DNA from: Phoebastria nigripes
Lineage: Eukaryota; Chordata; Aves; Procellariiformes; Diomedeidae
Length of the DNA stretch: 64,000 bases
Assembly (NCBI GenBank): GCA_035582835.1
Contig: JAYKAV010001000.1
Span: 1,538,928-1,602,927, forward strand
Direction of reading: 5' to 3'
Below are positions 1-12,595 of this stretch, one piece after another. The notes below the pieces were generated by a model, which saw nothing but the letters and a program-made list of their open reading frames with translations, made no database searches and was not told the DNA's origin. Position numbers and translations under genes: made by a program. How positions within the stretch are numbered: the stretch's first letter is position 1; every line of letters starts with the position of its first letter.

Positions 1-1889
1 CCTGAATAAAAGGCTTAGGAGTAGCAGGACAGTATTTCACAGATAATACAAAATCAATCAAAATATGAAGACGGTATTTTATAGCTTCTACACTGAGCTT
101 TGAAATTCTTCATTGTCTGTTGGACTCAGGAACTGCATCTCTCTGTGTAGCACCCTCATTTCTCGGGAGCTTCTTTGACAGGGTTGAGTAGAATAACAGG
201 AAAAAGAAATTTTGAGAAATATCACAGCCTTCCTTCTGTGGCTTTTTGTGCCTTCTCACTATTCATAACAATGTACTCTGACAGATGGGAAACAGGGGTG
301 TTCCATACTTGCACGCTAAACTAGGCAAGTCCAGTTCAAATTCTTCATAGCCTAAGGGTGAAAAGCAAGAAAACTTTGTTAGAAGAAAATTTTCAAAGGC
401 AGAGAATTGATTTTTCTCTCTTGTTCTTGAAAAAATCAGGAAAAAATGTATACTAGTGGTGATAAAGCCTCGATTGCCTAAATCTCACTGTCTTAAAAGA
501 TAAGTACGTGCTTAAATTATTGATTAGCTTCTGTCACCTAATGTGAAACTTTTGCCACTGATATGTGAAACTTGGAATTTTGATAGGTGAGTGCAAATAT
601 CCTACCAAATGAAATTTGTGCTCTAAGGGTTTGTGGGCTGCTTCTTTCTCCACATAGTGTTAAGGTGCCCTTCCCTTCCAACATCAGCCTTCCTCCCCTG
701 AAACACTTCATGCCCATTTAGTTGAAGTACTCTCTGCTGCCTGTTGTGGATCACATATTGGAGATGCTATTTAGTATCTCCAGTGACTGAAACAATAACA
801 TAAAGCAGTGTAAGGGAGCAGAGTTCTAGTTCCATAATTGCTTCAGGACTAATTCAGCATGGGTTGATTTCCTTTTCCCAACCGGTACGTCCTATTCATC
901 CCAACATCATCTTCAGACCAAAGCCAAGGAAATGAGTGCACAAATTTAGTTAAGTGGCCAAATCGTGGTCATTTTGTATTTATCCATGCATTTTATTTAT
1001 AACAGCCATAACAATGTACTTCTCTGAAGCACATAGAGAACTATAAATTTGTGAGTCTAAATAGATTTTATACTTTGAAACATGACCAAAGTGCTTAAAG
1101 ATCGTATAATGATTATATATTTCATGTAGACAACAACCCCAGGAAATTTGTGCATCTGACTGTGAGAAATGGCTTGTGCCTTTTCACTGCGGTTTGGAGA
1201 ACAGAACTTGCAAATTCCATATGAATTATTAGAAAAGATCATAGAAGGCAGTATCAAGAATAAAGTGAGCTACTGAAATCCCGGCAGTCAAGTCTGCACT
1301 GATCATTTGTCTGATCCCAGAAATGTCTGTCCACTAAAAGATTTTCAGTGCACACAGATGTCCAAGTAGGACTGGAGTGTGTCCGTGTCTTACCTGCTCA
1401 GATAGGAAAGTAAAGGCTCTTCATACTGTGCGTTGCCTTGCACCTAAGATACAGAGCAGATCCTGCTTATTTCCCACTATTCTGTGATTTAGTGCTATGG
1501 TCTGCCGTTAGGTGGACAGAGAGGTTAGGAGTAGCTGTTTTTTAATTTCCCTCTTGCACTTGGTTGCAAGTAGGGAAAAGAAAGTGTCTTTTGGAAGGCA
1601 GTCATAGCTGACTTTGTTAGGCACAGGGGGAGCAAAGAAGGTATTTCAGAACAGGCTGAAGAATACTGGGATCCTCTAAAGAATCCTGCTTGCACCTGCC
1701 CCCTCCTCCCATGTCAGATAAAGTTTGCAAGCATGCTTTCAAGCAGCTTAACTCTCCTCCTAATCTTATAAGAGAAATGGAACTATTTGCTGTTGCTTAG
1801 ATCTACACTGGTTTCTGTCTCTTCTGTCTGTCATGTGACCCAGATCCTAAACCTCTTTGTAAACTTCAATTAAATGTTTAGCCACAGAT

Positions 1890-1922
1890 GGGGGGGGGTG
1901 GGGGTGGTGGTGGTGTGTGTGT
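1890..1922 (+). repeat. G-run and (TG)n low-complexity tract
   Basis: A run of nine G (1890-1898) is followed by T, five G, then GGT units and a (TG)n tail. The plus strand has enough closely spaced G runs to form a G-quadruplex in principle. The gradual change from G-run to GGT to GT suggests slippage from a simple-repeat seed. Confidence 0.8.
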
Positions 1923-2252
1923 TTCATACAAGCTTTGGTCAGTGTACTAGCATATTTTGAAGAACAGTAATTTGAAATGATAAAGAAACCAGATGGCAAT
2001 TTTTTTCTGTTGGTCTTCCAGCTGATCTGATAAGTTCCTGTGTTCACACACCAAGTGTATTTTTTTGAGTGCAAAACTGAGGACACAAATTTAAGTCTCC
2101 TTTTTGTTAATGTGAGCCTTGTACTCGTTAGCATTCAATCAGAATGGATTAAGAGGTGGGGAAAGGAGGTGAGACTTATAAATACGCTAAATAGCAATGA
2201 AGAGATGAGTAACTAGTTTTGGCTTTGGGTTTTGAAGTTTTGGGGATTTGGG

Positions 2253-2253
<1 letters not shown>

Positions 2254-2327
<74 letters not shown>

Positions 2328-2338
2328 CCTTTTTTTTT
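2254..2338 (+). repeat. Long poly-T tract
   Basis: An uninterrupted run of 74 T (2254-2327), then CC and nine more T (2330-2338). Seen as a poly-A tail on the minus strand, it would mark the 3' end of a retrocopy. However, the adjoining bases (2339-2380) contain no TTTATT or TTTAAT, the reverse complements of the common poly-A signals, and nothing there resembles a gene or SINE. Simple slippage is the plainer reading, and the exact length is probably unreliable. Reading it as protein gives meaningless poly-phenylalanine. Confidence 0.9.
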
Positions 2339-3179
2339 CTCTCCAATCTGTTAGTTACCTTTGGGTTGAAATATCATTACTCTGGGACCTTGCTGTCTTG
2401 CCTGACGTTTATTCATTTAGGGCAGACTTACAGCACAGGGAAAGGTTTGTGTTTGAACTGTCAGAGAACTGTTAACTCTGCTGCAACTTCTTCAGCTTGA
2501 ACAAGTTATTGCCAAAACCACAGCTGTGGGCAAGCAGTAGTTTCTCTTTCCTGCACATCTTGACTGTTTTTTACTATTTGAAAATTCTGATAACTGTGTA
2601 CGACTGGATTTGTTAGAACGTTGTGAACAGGAGATCTGTTCTCTTGTCTTGGATGTTGAGCAAGCAATTTTGTACAAGTTGCTTTACTTCTTCATGGTTA
2701 TTTTTACTTTCTATTAATTGTGAGGGCATTTCTAGAAAATGTCACTTGCAAAATGCTTTTTTAGTAGAAATTAAAATGTCTTTTATAAAATTATAAAATT
2801 TTACACTTCATAAAATGTGAAGATCAGTCCCTATTGTGACGTAAAAAAATAGTTTTCCTATGGAAATTGACTTATTTTGCTTGGAATATGTACTATCCCA
2901 TGCTTATTTCTATCATAGCAATAACTAAAGCTAGTGGATCTCAAGGTAGTAATTTTCTGTTAGCAAAAGCTGTTTCCACAAACTCATTTCTTCAAACATT
3001 GTATTAATTTTATACCCTTAAATATGAAAAAAAGACAAAATCTAAATATTTCCTTAGACTATGAAACATTTATTTCATTTTTTTTGTTACTCTATTGAGT
3101 TTTAAATTTCACAAGAAGCCAAAGTTATGATGCATAATGGATATGAAGATGAGAAATTATTTCACTATGGCAGAAAAAA

Positions 3180-3760
3180 GGGTGCTTTTGATCTAAAAAC
3201 ATTGATAAGGTAGTTTAATCAGTGCTAAATAAATCAATTTTCAAACTAGATTAAATCTAACAAATTGTAATCTATTTATTGTCATACTGCAACATTTCAC
3301 TAGCAGTAGCATTATGACAGGCTAATATTACATAATATAATGCATTTTAGTGCATGTCAGTTAGATGACACATTCAGATCTAATGTGCCAATAGTAGTAC
3401 TCTATAATACACATTACTCCTGCAAAGATATGTAACAGAAAAGTAATGATAAATCTATACAATGAAAGTATCCATTACTGCTCTCTGAAAGAGAACACCA
3501 ATATATGATTGATTATAAACCAGATATTTTTGAAAATTCATTTAATGGGAAATTTAAAAAATAATTATTTTTATTGGGAATAGAATTCCTCATGGGAAAT
3601 GAATACATTTCAATGAACTGAGTGTTTAATTTAAAACAGAAATTCCAAGATTGATATTGGCTGTGCTGGGAACTGTCATTAGGATGGGAAATTCATTTTT
3701 ATATTAGATTAATAAATGCAAAGAAAGATCAACCATGTGAGAGAGTTGCCACAGTCTCTT
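3180..3760. promoter_or_regulatory. Candidate conserved non-coding element
   Basis: This stretch lacks homopolymers and is dense in homeodomain-type words: several TTAAT/TAAT/ATTAA cores between 3210 and 3340, a MEIS/TALE-like TGACAG at 3315-3320 just before a TAAT, and more ATTA/TAAT cores at 3660-3720. The texture resembles deeply conserved enhancers near developmental genes. That is a judgement from motif density; AT-rich DNA yields TAAT words often, so confidence is low. Confidence 0.25.
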
Positions 3761-6700
3761 TTCAAACTCAGCTACTGTATTTGTTCAAGATACCAAGTAA
3801 AATCTCATGCTGTTAGCAACTGAACATACAGTAAGCAGGTCCCTGTTCTTGTTGTCTAAAAATACATGAAGGAAAGACCAGGGAAGAGTTGAAAATGTTG
3901 AAGCAGCTTTCCTACATAGCAAAGTGGCAAGATCCAAAGCCTTATTTATTCTCAACATCATGTCCTACTATATGAGGCTGTTTCTAATTTATTTTTGCCT
4001 CTATTATTATTTTTATTTACTGTATAATAGACAATATAAAAAGACCCATCATGAGAAATACATTTTTTCCCCTTATCAACTAACCCACAAGCTGGCTGAG
4101 TTTCAGCAATCATAATCGTTTCCTTGATAACTGCACTATACCGACGGTTGTTTGATGCTATTCTGCAGGTGGTATCCCATGCTGGTGACTCTTCTCATCT
4201 GAGTTGTATCTAGCTTAGTTCTGTATCATACTGTGAGTTTGGATAGTGTTAAAACTGATAATAATTTCACACTGTCCTCTGACCTAGAAGGCATATTACC
4301 TTCAAGAGGAAATATCAGAGCTTTATGAAATCTAGTGAGAAAAAATGAGAGGGAGGAAAAGTTTCTTATGTTTGTCTTTCTCATGCTGCTTTGCTTGTGT
4401 CAGGTTTCAGGCCTTGAATGCCTTTTGGTTTGTCCACGTACTTCTTGTTTGTTAAACTTCATGTGCTTATCTAACTTCCTAATCTCCTGTGGGGATTTGA
4501 TAACCTTAGTGTTTTTTTCATGCTGCTTCTAGTGCCTTTGCCATGATTAATGGGATAGACCACTAAACTGGCCACCTCCAAAATTATGGAATGTGTTAAT
4601 CAGATGGGCAGATGACCTCAGGGAGTGCAATGACCCTTAGGATCAAAGGTCAGATTTAAACAATATGACAAATACAAGGATGTTGTCATTTCAAACTAGA
4701 AAAGGGTAAATAGATAAAGGGTAACTTGAGAGTGACATACATATATCTTGCAGTTTTTATGTATGTGAATTCACTTTTACCATTAAATAGCAAGTAATAT
4801 ATCTTCTATGGCTTGCTATATGAGGTCAAAGTTACAAGGGGAAGATTATTGGTAAGGTACAAGGTAACAAAGAACACAAGATCTGGTTTCAATTTCAGTG
4901 TTTGGTGTAAAACAACCTGTTATTTCTGTGCCTTCATTTTCCTCTCTATAAATATTACAGAATATGATCCTTCATAAAGCTGTTCAAAAATCATGCATTC
5001 ATGATACTACAGAAGGGCAATGCAGTGTTGCTACCAGTGCTGCTGTTGAGTAGCTGTTTCATATATTATCCATGTAACTGGAAACATGACACCATATGGT
5101 ATAGTTAGTTTTAGTATGGAATTTTTTTTTTTTTTTCTTAATTGTTAAAGTAAAGTGATCTCTGTGGAGTTGTATTATAGAGGGGGAAAAAGGCTCAGTC
5201 TTCAGCCTGGTACAGCTGAGAAGAAAAAGGACTTAAGACAAATTTGTGCTTCCATTACACTGATTGGCCAGATACCAAAACAGACTTTGTCACAATTTAA
5301 GACAGCTCTAAACTACACTGGCTGAATAAGCTGGGAACCTGTCAGAGCATTGTATGATTTTTCCTGAACATGGCATGAGTTCTGCCCAGTGCTTTCTAAC
5401 CCAACCTTCTACTAGGTCCAGGAAATAATTAGCATAGAAATGCATTATGTCAAGGAGAATCATCTGTTGCCCTCCACAGCTATCCAAAGCAGTTCGATGT
5501 GGGACAGGAGTTTGAAGCTTAAGTGTGTCGAGCCAGTGAACCATCAAGCAGACAGTGCTGTATCTTCCATAAAGCTTCTATTCACCAGGATTTGCAGTGG
5601 ACAATAGAGTCTGCAGTACCTATATCTTGGTCCAGTTATTTAGTCTTTTTTCCTAACTGCAGTCCTGAGTATTTCACAAATGGTATAAAAAGCAGTATAA
5701 AACCCCCTCATCTCTAAATAAACCAAGTATCAGAGGTATTTTATAAATTTGTTTCTTTCATAATGTTACTGTTGTCGTAGCCGTGGTGGTCCAAGGACAT
5801 CCCTAAGCCAAGTTTTGTGCTGGATCGTAATATCTTTTGTTATGATTAAGATATCTACTTAGACTTATTCTCAGGTTTTATATTCTTTCAAAGTTTGCTG
5901 CTTCTGTTTCAAAGTTAAGAATTAGTCAAAAGCATCCCTGCTGATTTTCCCCCCAATTATGTGTTGGCTGGTTCAATAAAAAAATTTCTTCTCCCCAGAA
6001 GCCTAGACTTGCCTTAGGAAATTCTGTCGTGAATGCCCGGATGCTCTGCTACATGTTGGTTGTATTGACATTAAAGGAGACAAAGCAGTGAGGAATAAAC
6101 CATCAATTCACCTTTATTACTTAGATAGATCTCTAACTTTGTTGTGGCAGCATGATTGAGTAAAGAATGTAGCTCAGCATAGAATCTAAAAAGGGTAAGG
6201 CAGGCTGGAAAGGTAACACTTTTGATATTTTCAATTAATATTCAGCATTAATAATAAAAAAAAAAAAAAAAAAAAAGAGCAACCTGCCTCCTTGAGAAAT
6301 GTTTCCTTAATATGTCTTCAGATTACTTTTGGTTTGTAGGTAATAACTGAAATGAGTTCTACTGATTATGGTCAATTGAGACTTGGGATGGAACGAAGTA
6401 TTCCATTCTGAGGGCATATATATTTATATCCTATGTTGACAAAAAAAAAAAAAGAGATAAATCTTTTATAACAATAACAAAAAAGAAAAGAAACCATTTT
6501 GCATGAAAACATGTTTTAACTGTATTTGTAACACTCAGTAAATAAATTACAGGTTTTATATCATTCAGAATGAGCTGCGAGTGATTTATTCAGTTATTAA
6601 CTTCACACGCTTGGAAGAATGAATTAAATACCAGTCCTTGTTGAAGGCTTTTGGATTATTCTGCCAGAATATACCACTTAAAAGTTTTGAAAGCTCAGTG

Positions 6701-6839
6701 TGTGTTGCATGATGAGCAGGAAGGTTTTGGTGGAAGCTAAAGCAGATGAGTCTGTATCCTGACAGTTTACAGCATCTTATAAATTCCATAAAATGAAAAT
6801 GAATTATGTATTATTGGGTTTACATAAGGTCACCAGATG
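3761..6839. other. Non-coding stretch, no gene seen
   Basis: AT-rich DNA with short homopolymers: 15 T at 5122-5136, 21 A at 6256-6276 and 13 A at 6441-6453. A 79-codon minus-strand frame near 5.3-5.5 kb matches no family I know and has no flanking splice pattern. No mobile element was recognised. Confidence 0.6.
6256..6276 (+). repeat. Poly-A tract (21 nt)
   Basis: Twenty-one uninterrupted A following 'attaataat'. The local AT-rich context makes slippage the likely origin. No recognisable retrocopy precedes it. Confidence 0.85.
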
Positions 6840-7430
6840 AACTCTGACCCTTCTCTTTTCTCATTTGGCTCAATTATTAGATGAAATGACAGATCTGATC
6901 TCTTTTCAAATTGTATTAGAAGGGGCCTCTTTATTTTGCCCTCTAGCAGCAATTCTCTGACAGAACTAGGCAAGTGCATTAATTATGATTGATTTAGTGG
7001 GTCTATAAGGTGATTATTTCTCAAATTCTACTTCTGTGCGAAAACCTTTTGACCCCTCTCAGGCCACACAGCAAACGAAATCCATAAGAAGATTTAAGAG
7101 GGGACTGACCAGCGCTGCAGTTTCCTTCTGCTGTTTGAACTCAAAACACTTTGGGACACCCAAGCAAATCCAAAGGATTGAATTACCAGGACATACTGTG
7201 GTTAAAATGTTTAACAATTTGATATCTCTGTTTAAAGAAAATGGCATGAAATTGATCACAAGGGGAAAAAAGTCCCCTTTTTGGAGGGGGGGAAGTGGCA
7301 AAAAAGATTTTTTGCTTTGTAAATTAGACACAATAAAAAGATCAAGATGCCTCATATCAAGACTCTGCTGGAGTGCGTTACGTTGCAGTGAGAATAGAAT
7401 TTCAACCATATTCTTTTGATAAAATGGCAA
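6840..7430. promoter_or_regulatory. Candidate conserved non-coding element
   Basis: The left half carries CAATTATTAG at 6871-6880, a MEIS-like TGACAG at 6887-6892 and ATTAATTATGATT at 6978-6990. The right half (7036-7430) is open on both strands at once (127 codons forward, 123 reverse), which suggests biased composition rather than coding, since neither translation matches a known family. A short hairpin is present: AAGGGGA at 7260-7266 and TCCCCTT at 7273-7279, with a 6-nt loop. An enhancer is my best guess. Confidence 0.35.
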
Positions 7431-8979
7431 AATAACTTCAGAAATCAGTTTAAGAGTCTACTTTTTCTTGGTGTGACTATAAATATTATGGATTACATGT
7501 GTGTATGCATATGTTTATACACACATATATATAAGCATAGTAAAGAATACAGTTTGAAACCAAATCTGAGTTCAAAAAGAGAAACTGCACACTTGTACAT
7601 TTATTCCTAAGTAACATTGATGCTTTGTTTATAGGCTAATAGAAATGTGAATCCTGTTTCCAGATAAACCACTCTGATTTTGGCAAGCTTATTTCTCTGG
7701 GAGGCCTGCAGTAATATAGCATGCAAGTGCAATAATTCTAGATATGAGTATTGCGTAATAATGCCTTTTACAACTCTGTTGTTATTAACCAGTTAGAGGA
7801 TATGTGAACTGAGATAAGTTTCTTGGGAGCAAAGCTGACGGGCCCTCAACTGCCAGCTCAGGTCAGTGCGTATCCACTCTGCCTTTTCCATTTTGCCTGA
7901 TGGAAATTTTTGCTGAGTTGCTCCTTCTGGTTACTGATCTCTAGAAATAGAGGTAGGGGGAGTAGAAGTAGGGGAATAGAAATAGGGTTAAATATACTTC
8001 TCCTTACCAGCCCGGAGTTCTAGCTCTTTTATTGGAAGAGTCAATGTCTTGGAAATATGAAGTAAATACATTTTTTCTTTTGAAAATCAGATCTTTGTAA
8101 GACAGTAATTGCGAATACTAATCTTGTTAACGCTCAACAGTTGAATGAAATCTATATTTATTGAGCATATCTGTTGCAAGATATTAATTAGGAGTACTGT
8201 AAATTTGTTTGGGAGTTTTTTTATGTACTTCGTAGAGAGGGCTGTTACTATTCAAGTAGGTCTTTCAGGAACTCTTGAGCGAAAGTCTGAGAATCCAGCT
8301 AATCCAGATGAGGTTTTAACAGTTGACTTTAACTTTCTAAATGTAAAACTAAACAAAAAAAAAAAATCAAAATAGAATTAGAAGAGTATTTCAGACAGAT
8401 TTCAGTACCCCACAGGTAAGGAAACTTCGACTGCAGTTTAACATACTAAAATAAAATAATTTAGTACTACCAAATAGTGATGAATTCAAATAACAGCAGA
8501 TTAGTTGCAATGTTCTCTGTTGTTCCAAAGACATTTTTAATTCAGTTTTATATTGTTTTTCTTTGATTTACTTTTAAAAAAATCCAGTTTTGAATTGCAA
8601 ATATAAGTAACTGGACAGCGCATAGAGGTGTTATTGATGGAGAATTAATTAGGAAGATAAACTTCTAAAAGTTTCTTTATGCTCATTTTAGATTACTGTG
8701 ATAACACTTCAACACCTCTTTGTCCCTAAACGTAATGGAAGATAACTTTGAATTTTAAGACTTATGATTACACTTAGCAAAAACAATTTTGCTAGAATTT
8801 CAGATTAGCAGAAGCATGCCATTCTGTTGGAACACATATGTTTCAACAAAGTATTCATGAAGCACAGGGTGAACAGAGAAAATGTCTGATGCTTTTTAGT
8901 GTGGAATAATTTAGGAATTGCCCTCGGATGTAGAAGGTGTGTTCGTGTCTCTTCTCTGCTTGAGGTAGGGTGATCTGAG
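7431..8979. other. Non-coding stretch, no gene seen
   Basis: Contains an AT/TG-rich patch near 7.5 kb and a small tandem repeat at 7942-7990. A 76-codon forward frame at 8145-8375 ends in a lysine run from a poly-A stretch and matches nothing I know. Confidence 0.6.
7942..7990 (+). repeat. Three imperfect copies of a ~15-bp purine-rich unit
   Basis: The units 7961-7975 (agtagaagtagggga) and 7976-7990 (atagaaatagggtta) align base for base with few changes. The preceding 7942-7960 is a longer, more diverged copy. All three share a TAGAARTAGGG core, so this is a short degenerate minisatellite. Confidence 0.6.
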
Positions 8980-9794
8980 ATGAAAATCTCTGCTTTGAAT
9001 CAGGCAGAAAAAGAACATGACCTGGCTCTTGCAATCCAGGAAGCGTCCCTGCTGTTTAGTACATGCATTCATGCACACACGATAAAAATGGGAACCTTGA
9101 AACAATTCTTTTTCTATGGAGCTGTTCAAAGCAGCATCTGTGATACTTTGATGCTAGTTGCAAACAGTGTTGGTCGTACTCTAGTCAGCTCTGCTAGTGA
9201 CACCATTTCAGGGAAAAAAAAATGTTGGGCAAAGATTTCAGTTGCCCTGTGCCATGTTACACCAGGGTGGGGCCTTGCTTCTTTCGGTAGCTGTTTTCCC
9301 ATAAAACTGTTGCTGCTTATTGACTTATTTTCAAGTCCCTTTATCACTAGTAAATTGCACATGGTACCTCACCAGATATTTTGGTTTTTTTTTTTACTTT
9401 ACTAGCATCAATAAGAACACTACCAACAACTTCATTAGCATTCTTTGCAGTGGGCACAAAATATTTAAATAGTAAAGTGTGTGTCGAACAATTATTTGGG
9501 AGAAAAGTGCCTGTTGAACATTTATTACTGAGTTTTCTCGGGGATTCCTTACTGTCTGAATTAATCTCTTCAGCCATGCAAATTCCTGTGCCGGAGCATG
9601 TGCAGGAGCTAGAAAAGCACAGCAGTTGTCTTCATGTTACGTATCAGCTGTTCTCCCAGATCTCTGCAGGAGATCTTAGCACAAATCCTGTCACATTGAA
9701 TGGTTTGGCTAGTTTATCACTATGCTTTGCCAGTAACCTTGGTAAAGGCATAACACCTGCATTAGCCAATGTTTGTGCCTCTGTTCCTTTCTAA
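8980..9794 (+). other. Stop-poor stretch with two unrecognised open frames
   Basis: A 141-codon frame (8980-9405) overlaps a 137-codon frame (9381-9794) in a different phase, and the opposite strand is also open for much of the length (9126-9362, 9347-9577). Neither translation shows a motif, domain or signal I recognise. The overlap lies in a T-run, so a frameshift joining the two frames could be imagined, but with no family match I treat this as non-coding DNA that happens to lack stops. Decayed coding sequence or a transposon remnant is the alternative. Confidence 0.3.
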
Positions 9795-12574
9795 TGATAC
9801 TACTTGTATTGAACTTAATAGGGATATAGCTTTACACCTGCTCTCAAAGATTCGCTGGCATAGGCACTCCAGCTCTGACGTAGCATTTCTCATGTTTAGA
9901 TTTTGGTCTTGTATTAAAAATTAGATAAAAGTCATACTGTCCAATTTTTGACACCAGAAAAGTGTAGCATGTCCAGTGAAAACAAGCTGATAACTTAATT
10001 ATGCTAATGAAAGAAAGTACCATAACATGGACTGATGTTCAAAATACTGGCTTAGAGCTGCATTGTATGTCCTAGCGTTGTGTGGGAAGCTACAGCAATG
10101 TCTTAGCGGTGCAGCTTACTGATCGCTACCATTTGGTTTATAGGCAAGTGAACCTCAATAAATTGAGATGGTGAGATGTAGCAGTGGGTCAAGTCAATCA
10201 TCTTGCTTCATTTTGAGTTCATTCATGCACTCTGATGCTTCAAGTATAAGATGCTTTAAAATGCATAAGTATTTCAAATTATTCTCAATTGTTGATGAAC
10301 TTCATCGCTTTTCAGAAGGAAGAATATGACTACTAGGAGATATTTTCAAACTCTAGACAAGATTGGGCACTGATCTGGAAAATAGTTCTGTGTTCCTTTT
10401 TCTCATTATTTACTAAAAATATTTGAAGACATCAGTATTTTGAAAGCTGAATGATTTAGAAAATCTGACCCTGAGGTTCCTGAATTTGTTTAGAGGTTGG
10501 CTCCAAAAAATTTTTTTACATCATTCTGGGTCATATAGCTTTGTGAGGAGTATAGTATAGAGTAGAGTATAATAAAGAGGTTGTTCATTCTCGGAACTGC
10601 TAATTCAGACATTCAGTGCAATCATTAAAATCTTTCAAAAAGACCACTTTTTCTTTTTACTCTAGTAGAATATGAATCAGCTTTTTTCCTAAATTATACA
10701 AAATCAAACCCAGAGGCATTCTAGTTTTTTTTAAAGATGGTAATTAGTTCGGCTGCATCTTTTTCTTGCTGTAGATAGAGCTGTGGCAATCAAAACATGT
10801 AAGCTTGCTTATTGATCTTTCATTAAATAAATAAGAGGTCTCAGGCACTGAAGTTACCATCTTCACACATTTGTAAACAACACTAATGCTTTTCTTCTTG
10901 ATCTGTACCCTGTTCTGCTGTTAGATGACAAATGCTCACAAGTAAGAATTCTATAGAAAGAAGATACCTAGTCAGATTTTTAGACACTGGGAATTTTCCA
11001 TAGGATATTTATGACTATTACATTCCTTGAGACATAAAATAAAGGAGATGGAAAAATGGGGAAGTCTGCTCCCACATTGAAGGCAATATATGTATAGCCA
11101 TTGTGAAATTAAATGATGTTTCCAGGCATAGTATATTATTGGTTTCTGTAGAATTCTTAGAGAGAATACACTGCTGGGCTTACCACATTTGTGACTTAGT
11201 AATTTTTTTTTATAGTCTGAAAGTTTTAAAAAGTACACAGACTTTTCCAGTGATTTCTACAAGGATGTGATGGAAGTCTTTTTCCAGATATGTTTATATT
11301 CATTTTAGAATAATATAGTATGTTTGATTCCTCTCCTGACAGGTTTTTGCTGCCATAGTTGCTACGTATTATAGATATATGTTAATACATTCTAAAAATA
11401 TCTACATAGTAAAAATAGCCTTTGAATATTGCATCTCAGGAGACCAGTGGTAGCTTCATATACCATGTCCTACTTGTAACCAACCATTTGTGTGATGCTG
11501 GTCTGTCTCAGGGTAAAGTCCTGCAGGGGTGCTTAAATTTTGAGATGTCGCATGATCAGCTTCCTTTGCACCCACCTGGCAAAATTATGCGCATTCAGCC
11601 TAGTAGTTAAAGTTACTTTTTTCCTGTAACTTTATGCTTGTCATTCTTCTGTACATAAATAGACACTAATGTTTGATGTATGGATAGAAGGGTACTAATG
11701 TGGGCTTTATACAGTATTAAGCTGTCCAGGTAGACAGGCTCGAGAATTGTTTATATGGATTCTGCACAGCTCAGTATTCATTTCTGTCTTACCACGCTGA
11801 TAAATCAGCTTAGATTTCTTTTTAAGAAATAGATGTTAATAATTCTAGTGTCTGATTATGTCAGACTAGGCCCCTAAAAGCCTTGGTTTTACAGTTTATA
11901 ACTCCCTTGCAAATAGGAATGTTATTTATGATAATGAGTATTGTTTGTTTGTGAGCAACTTGATCTTGGATCTGAGCTGAGACCATTGTTCTCAATACAC
12001 CTAAGAGCTGAAGCAAATTGGAAATGACATTCAAAGGTTACATTTTAATTTCAGAGTTCCTTGTGTCTTGTTTAGAGACAACTTTCTGCTCAGAAAGCTT
12101 TCTTCACTTGGCTTGAATCTGAAAAGAAAATGTATTACATTTTAATACTGACACAAACAAATGAGTTGGTTTTAGTTTCTGTCATCCACAAACCGCTATG
12201 TTTATAATACCACGAGTATATTAATGGACAGATTTAATGATATATATATTATTTCTGTCAGGATCCTCTAAATTACTTTTGCTACCACAAGGCACAAAAT
12301 GATGATGTATTTCAGTGAACAAAGGAAGGTAGGTTACACTTCTAGTGCCCATAAATTCTTTGTTTTAAAAACATCAAGGCCTTTGATACAGTACAGTGCT
12401 TTTCAAGAGATTTGCTAGTAAAAATTAACCAGTGGGGTGGAAGAAGGTTTCCTGATGTGCCTACCTGTATCGCATTTCCCCAGCCCATTTTCTTGCATTC
12501 TAAAGATTTCATTGCCTGACCTCCTGCTTCATTACAGTTTCTCAGTTTTGGTGGATGCCAGCACAGCTGATGTG

Positions 12575-12595
12575 TTAGCATGAAAAACATGCTAA
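12575..12595 (+). repeat. Perfect 8-bp hairpin
   Basis: TTAGCATG (12575-12582) and CATGCTAA (12588-12595) are exact inverted copies separated by five A. There is no T-tract like a terminator, and the arms are far too short for a microRNA precursor, so no function is assigned. Confidence 0.7.

Larger units (their letters stand above)
1..3179. other. Non-coding stretch, no gene seen
   Basis: AT-rich DNA with no frame that I can link to a protein family and no exon-like open block bounded by good splice sites. It holds a G-rich/TG tract near 1.9 kb and a very long T homopolymer near 2.3 kb, both listed separately. The small frames here are short and unrelated to each other. An intron or intergenic DNA would look the same. 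Confidence 0.6.

Noticed and set aside
2219..2500. Forward frames of 75-93 codons with a long poly-phenylalanine run
   Set aside because: The frame exists only because TTT codons fill the T homopolymer; nothing outside it resembles a protein.
5308..5547. 79-codon minus-strand frame
   Set aside because: Too short, no flanking splice pattern and no family match.
12575..12595. Hairpin considered as a microRNA precursor or terminator
   Set aside because: An 8-bp stem is far too short for a microRNA precursor, and there is no T-tract or gene end for a terminator.
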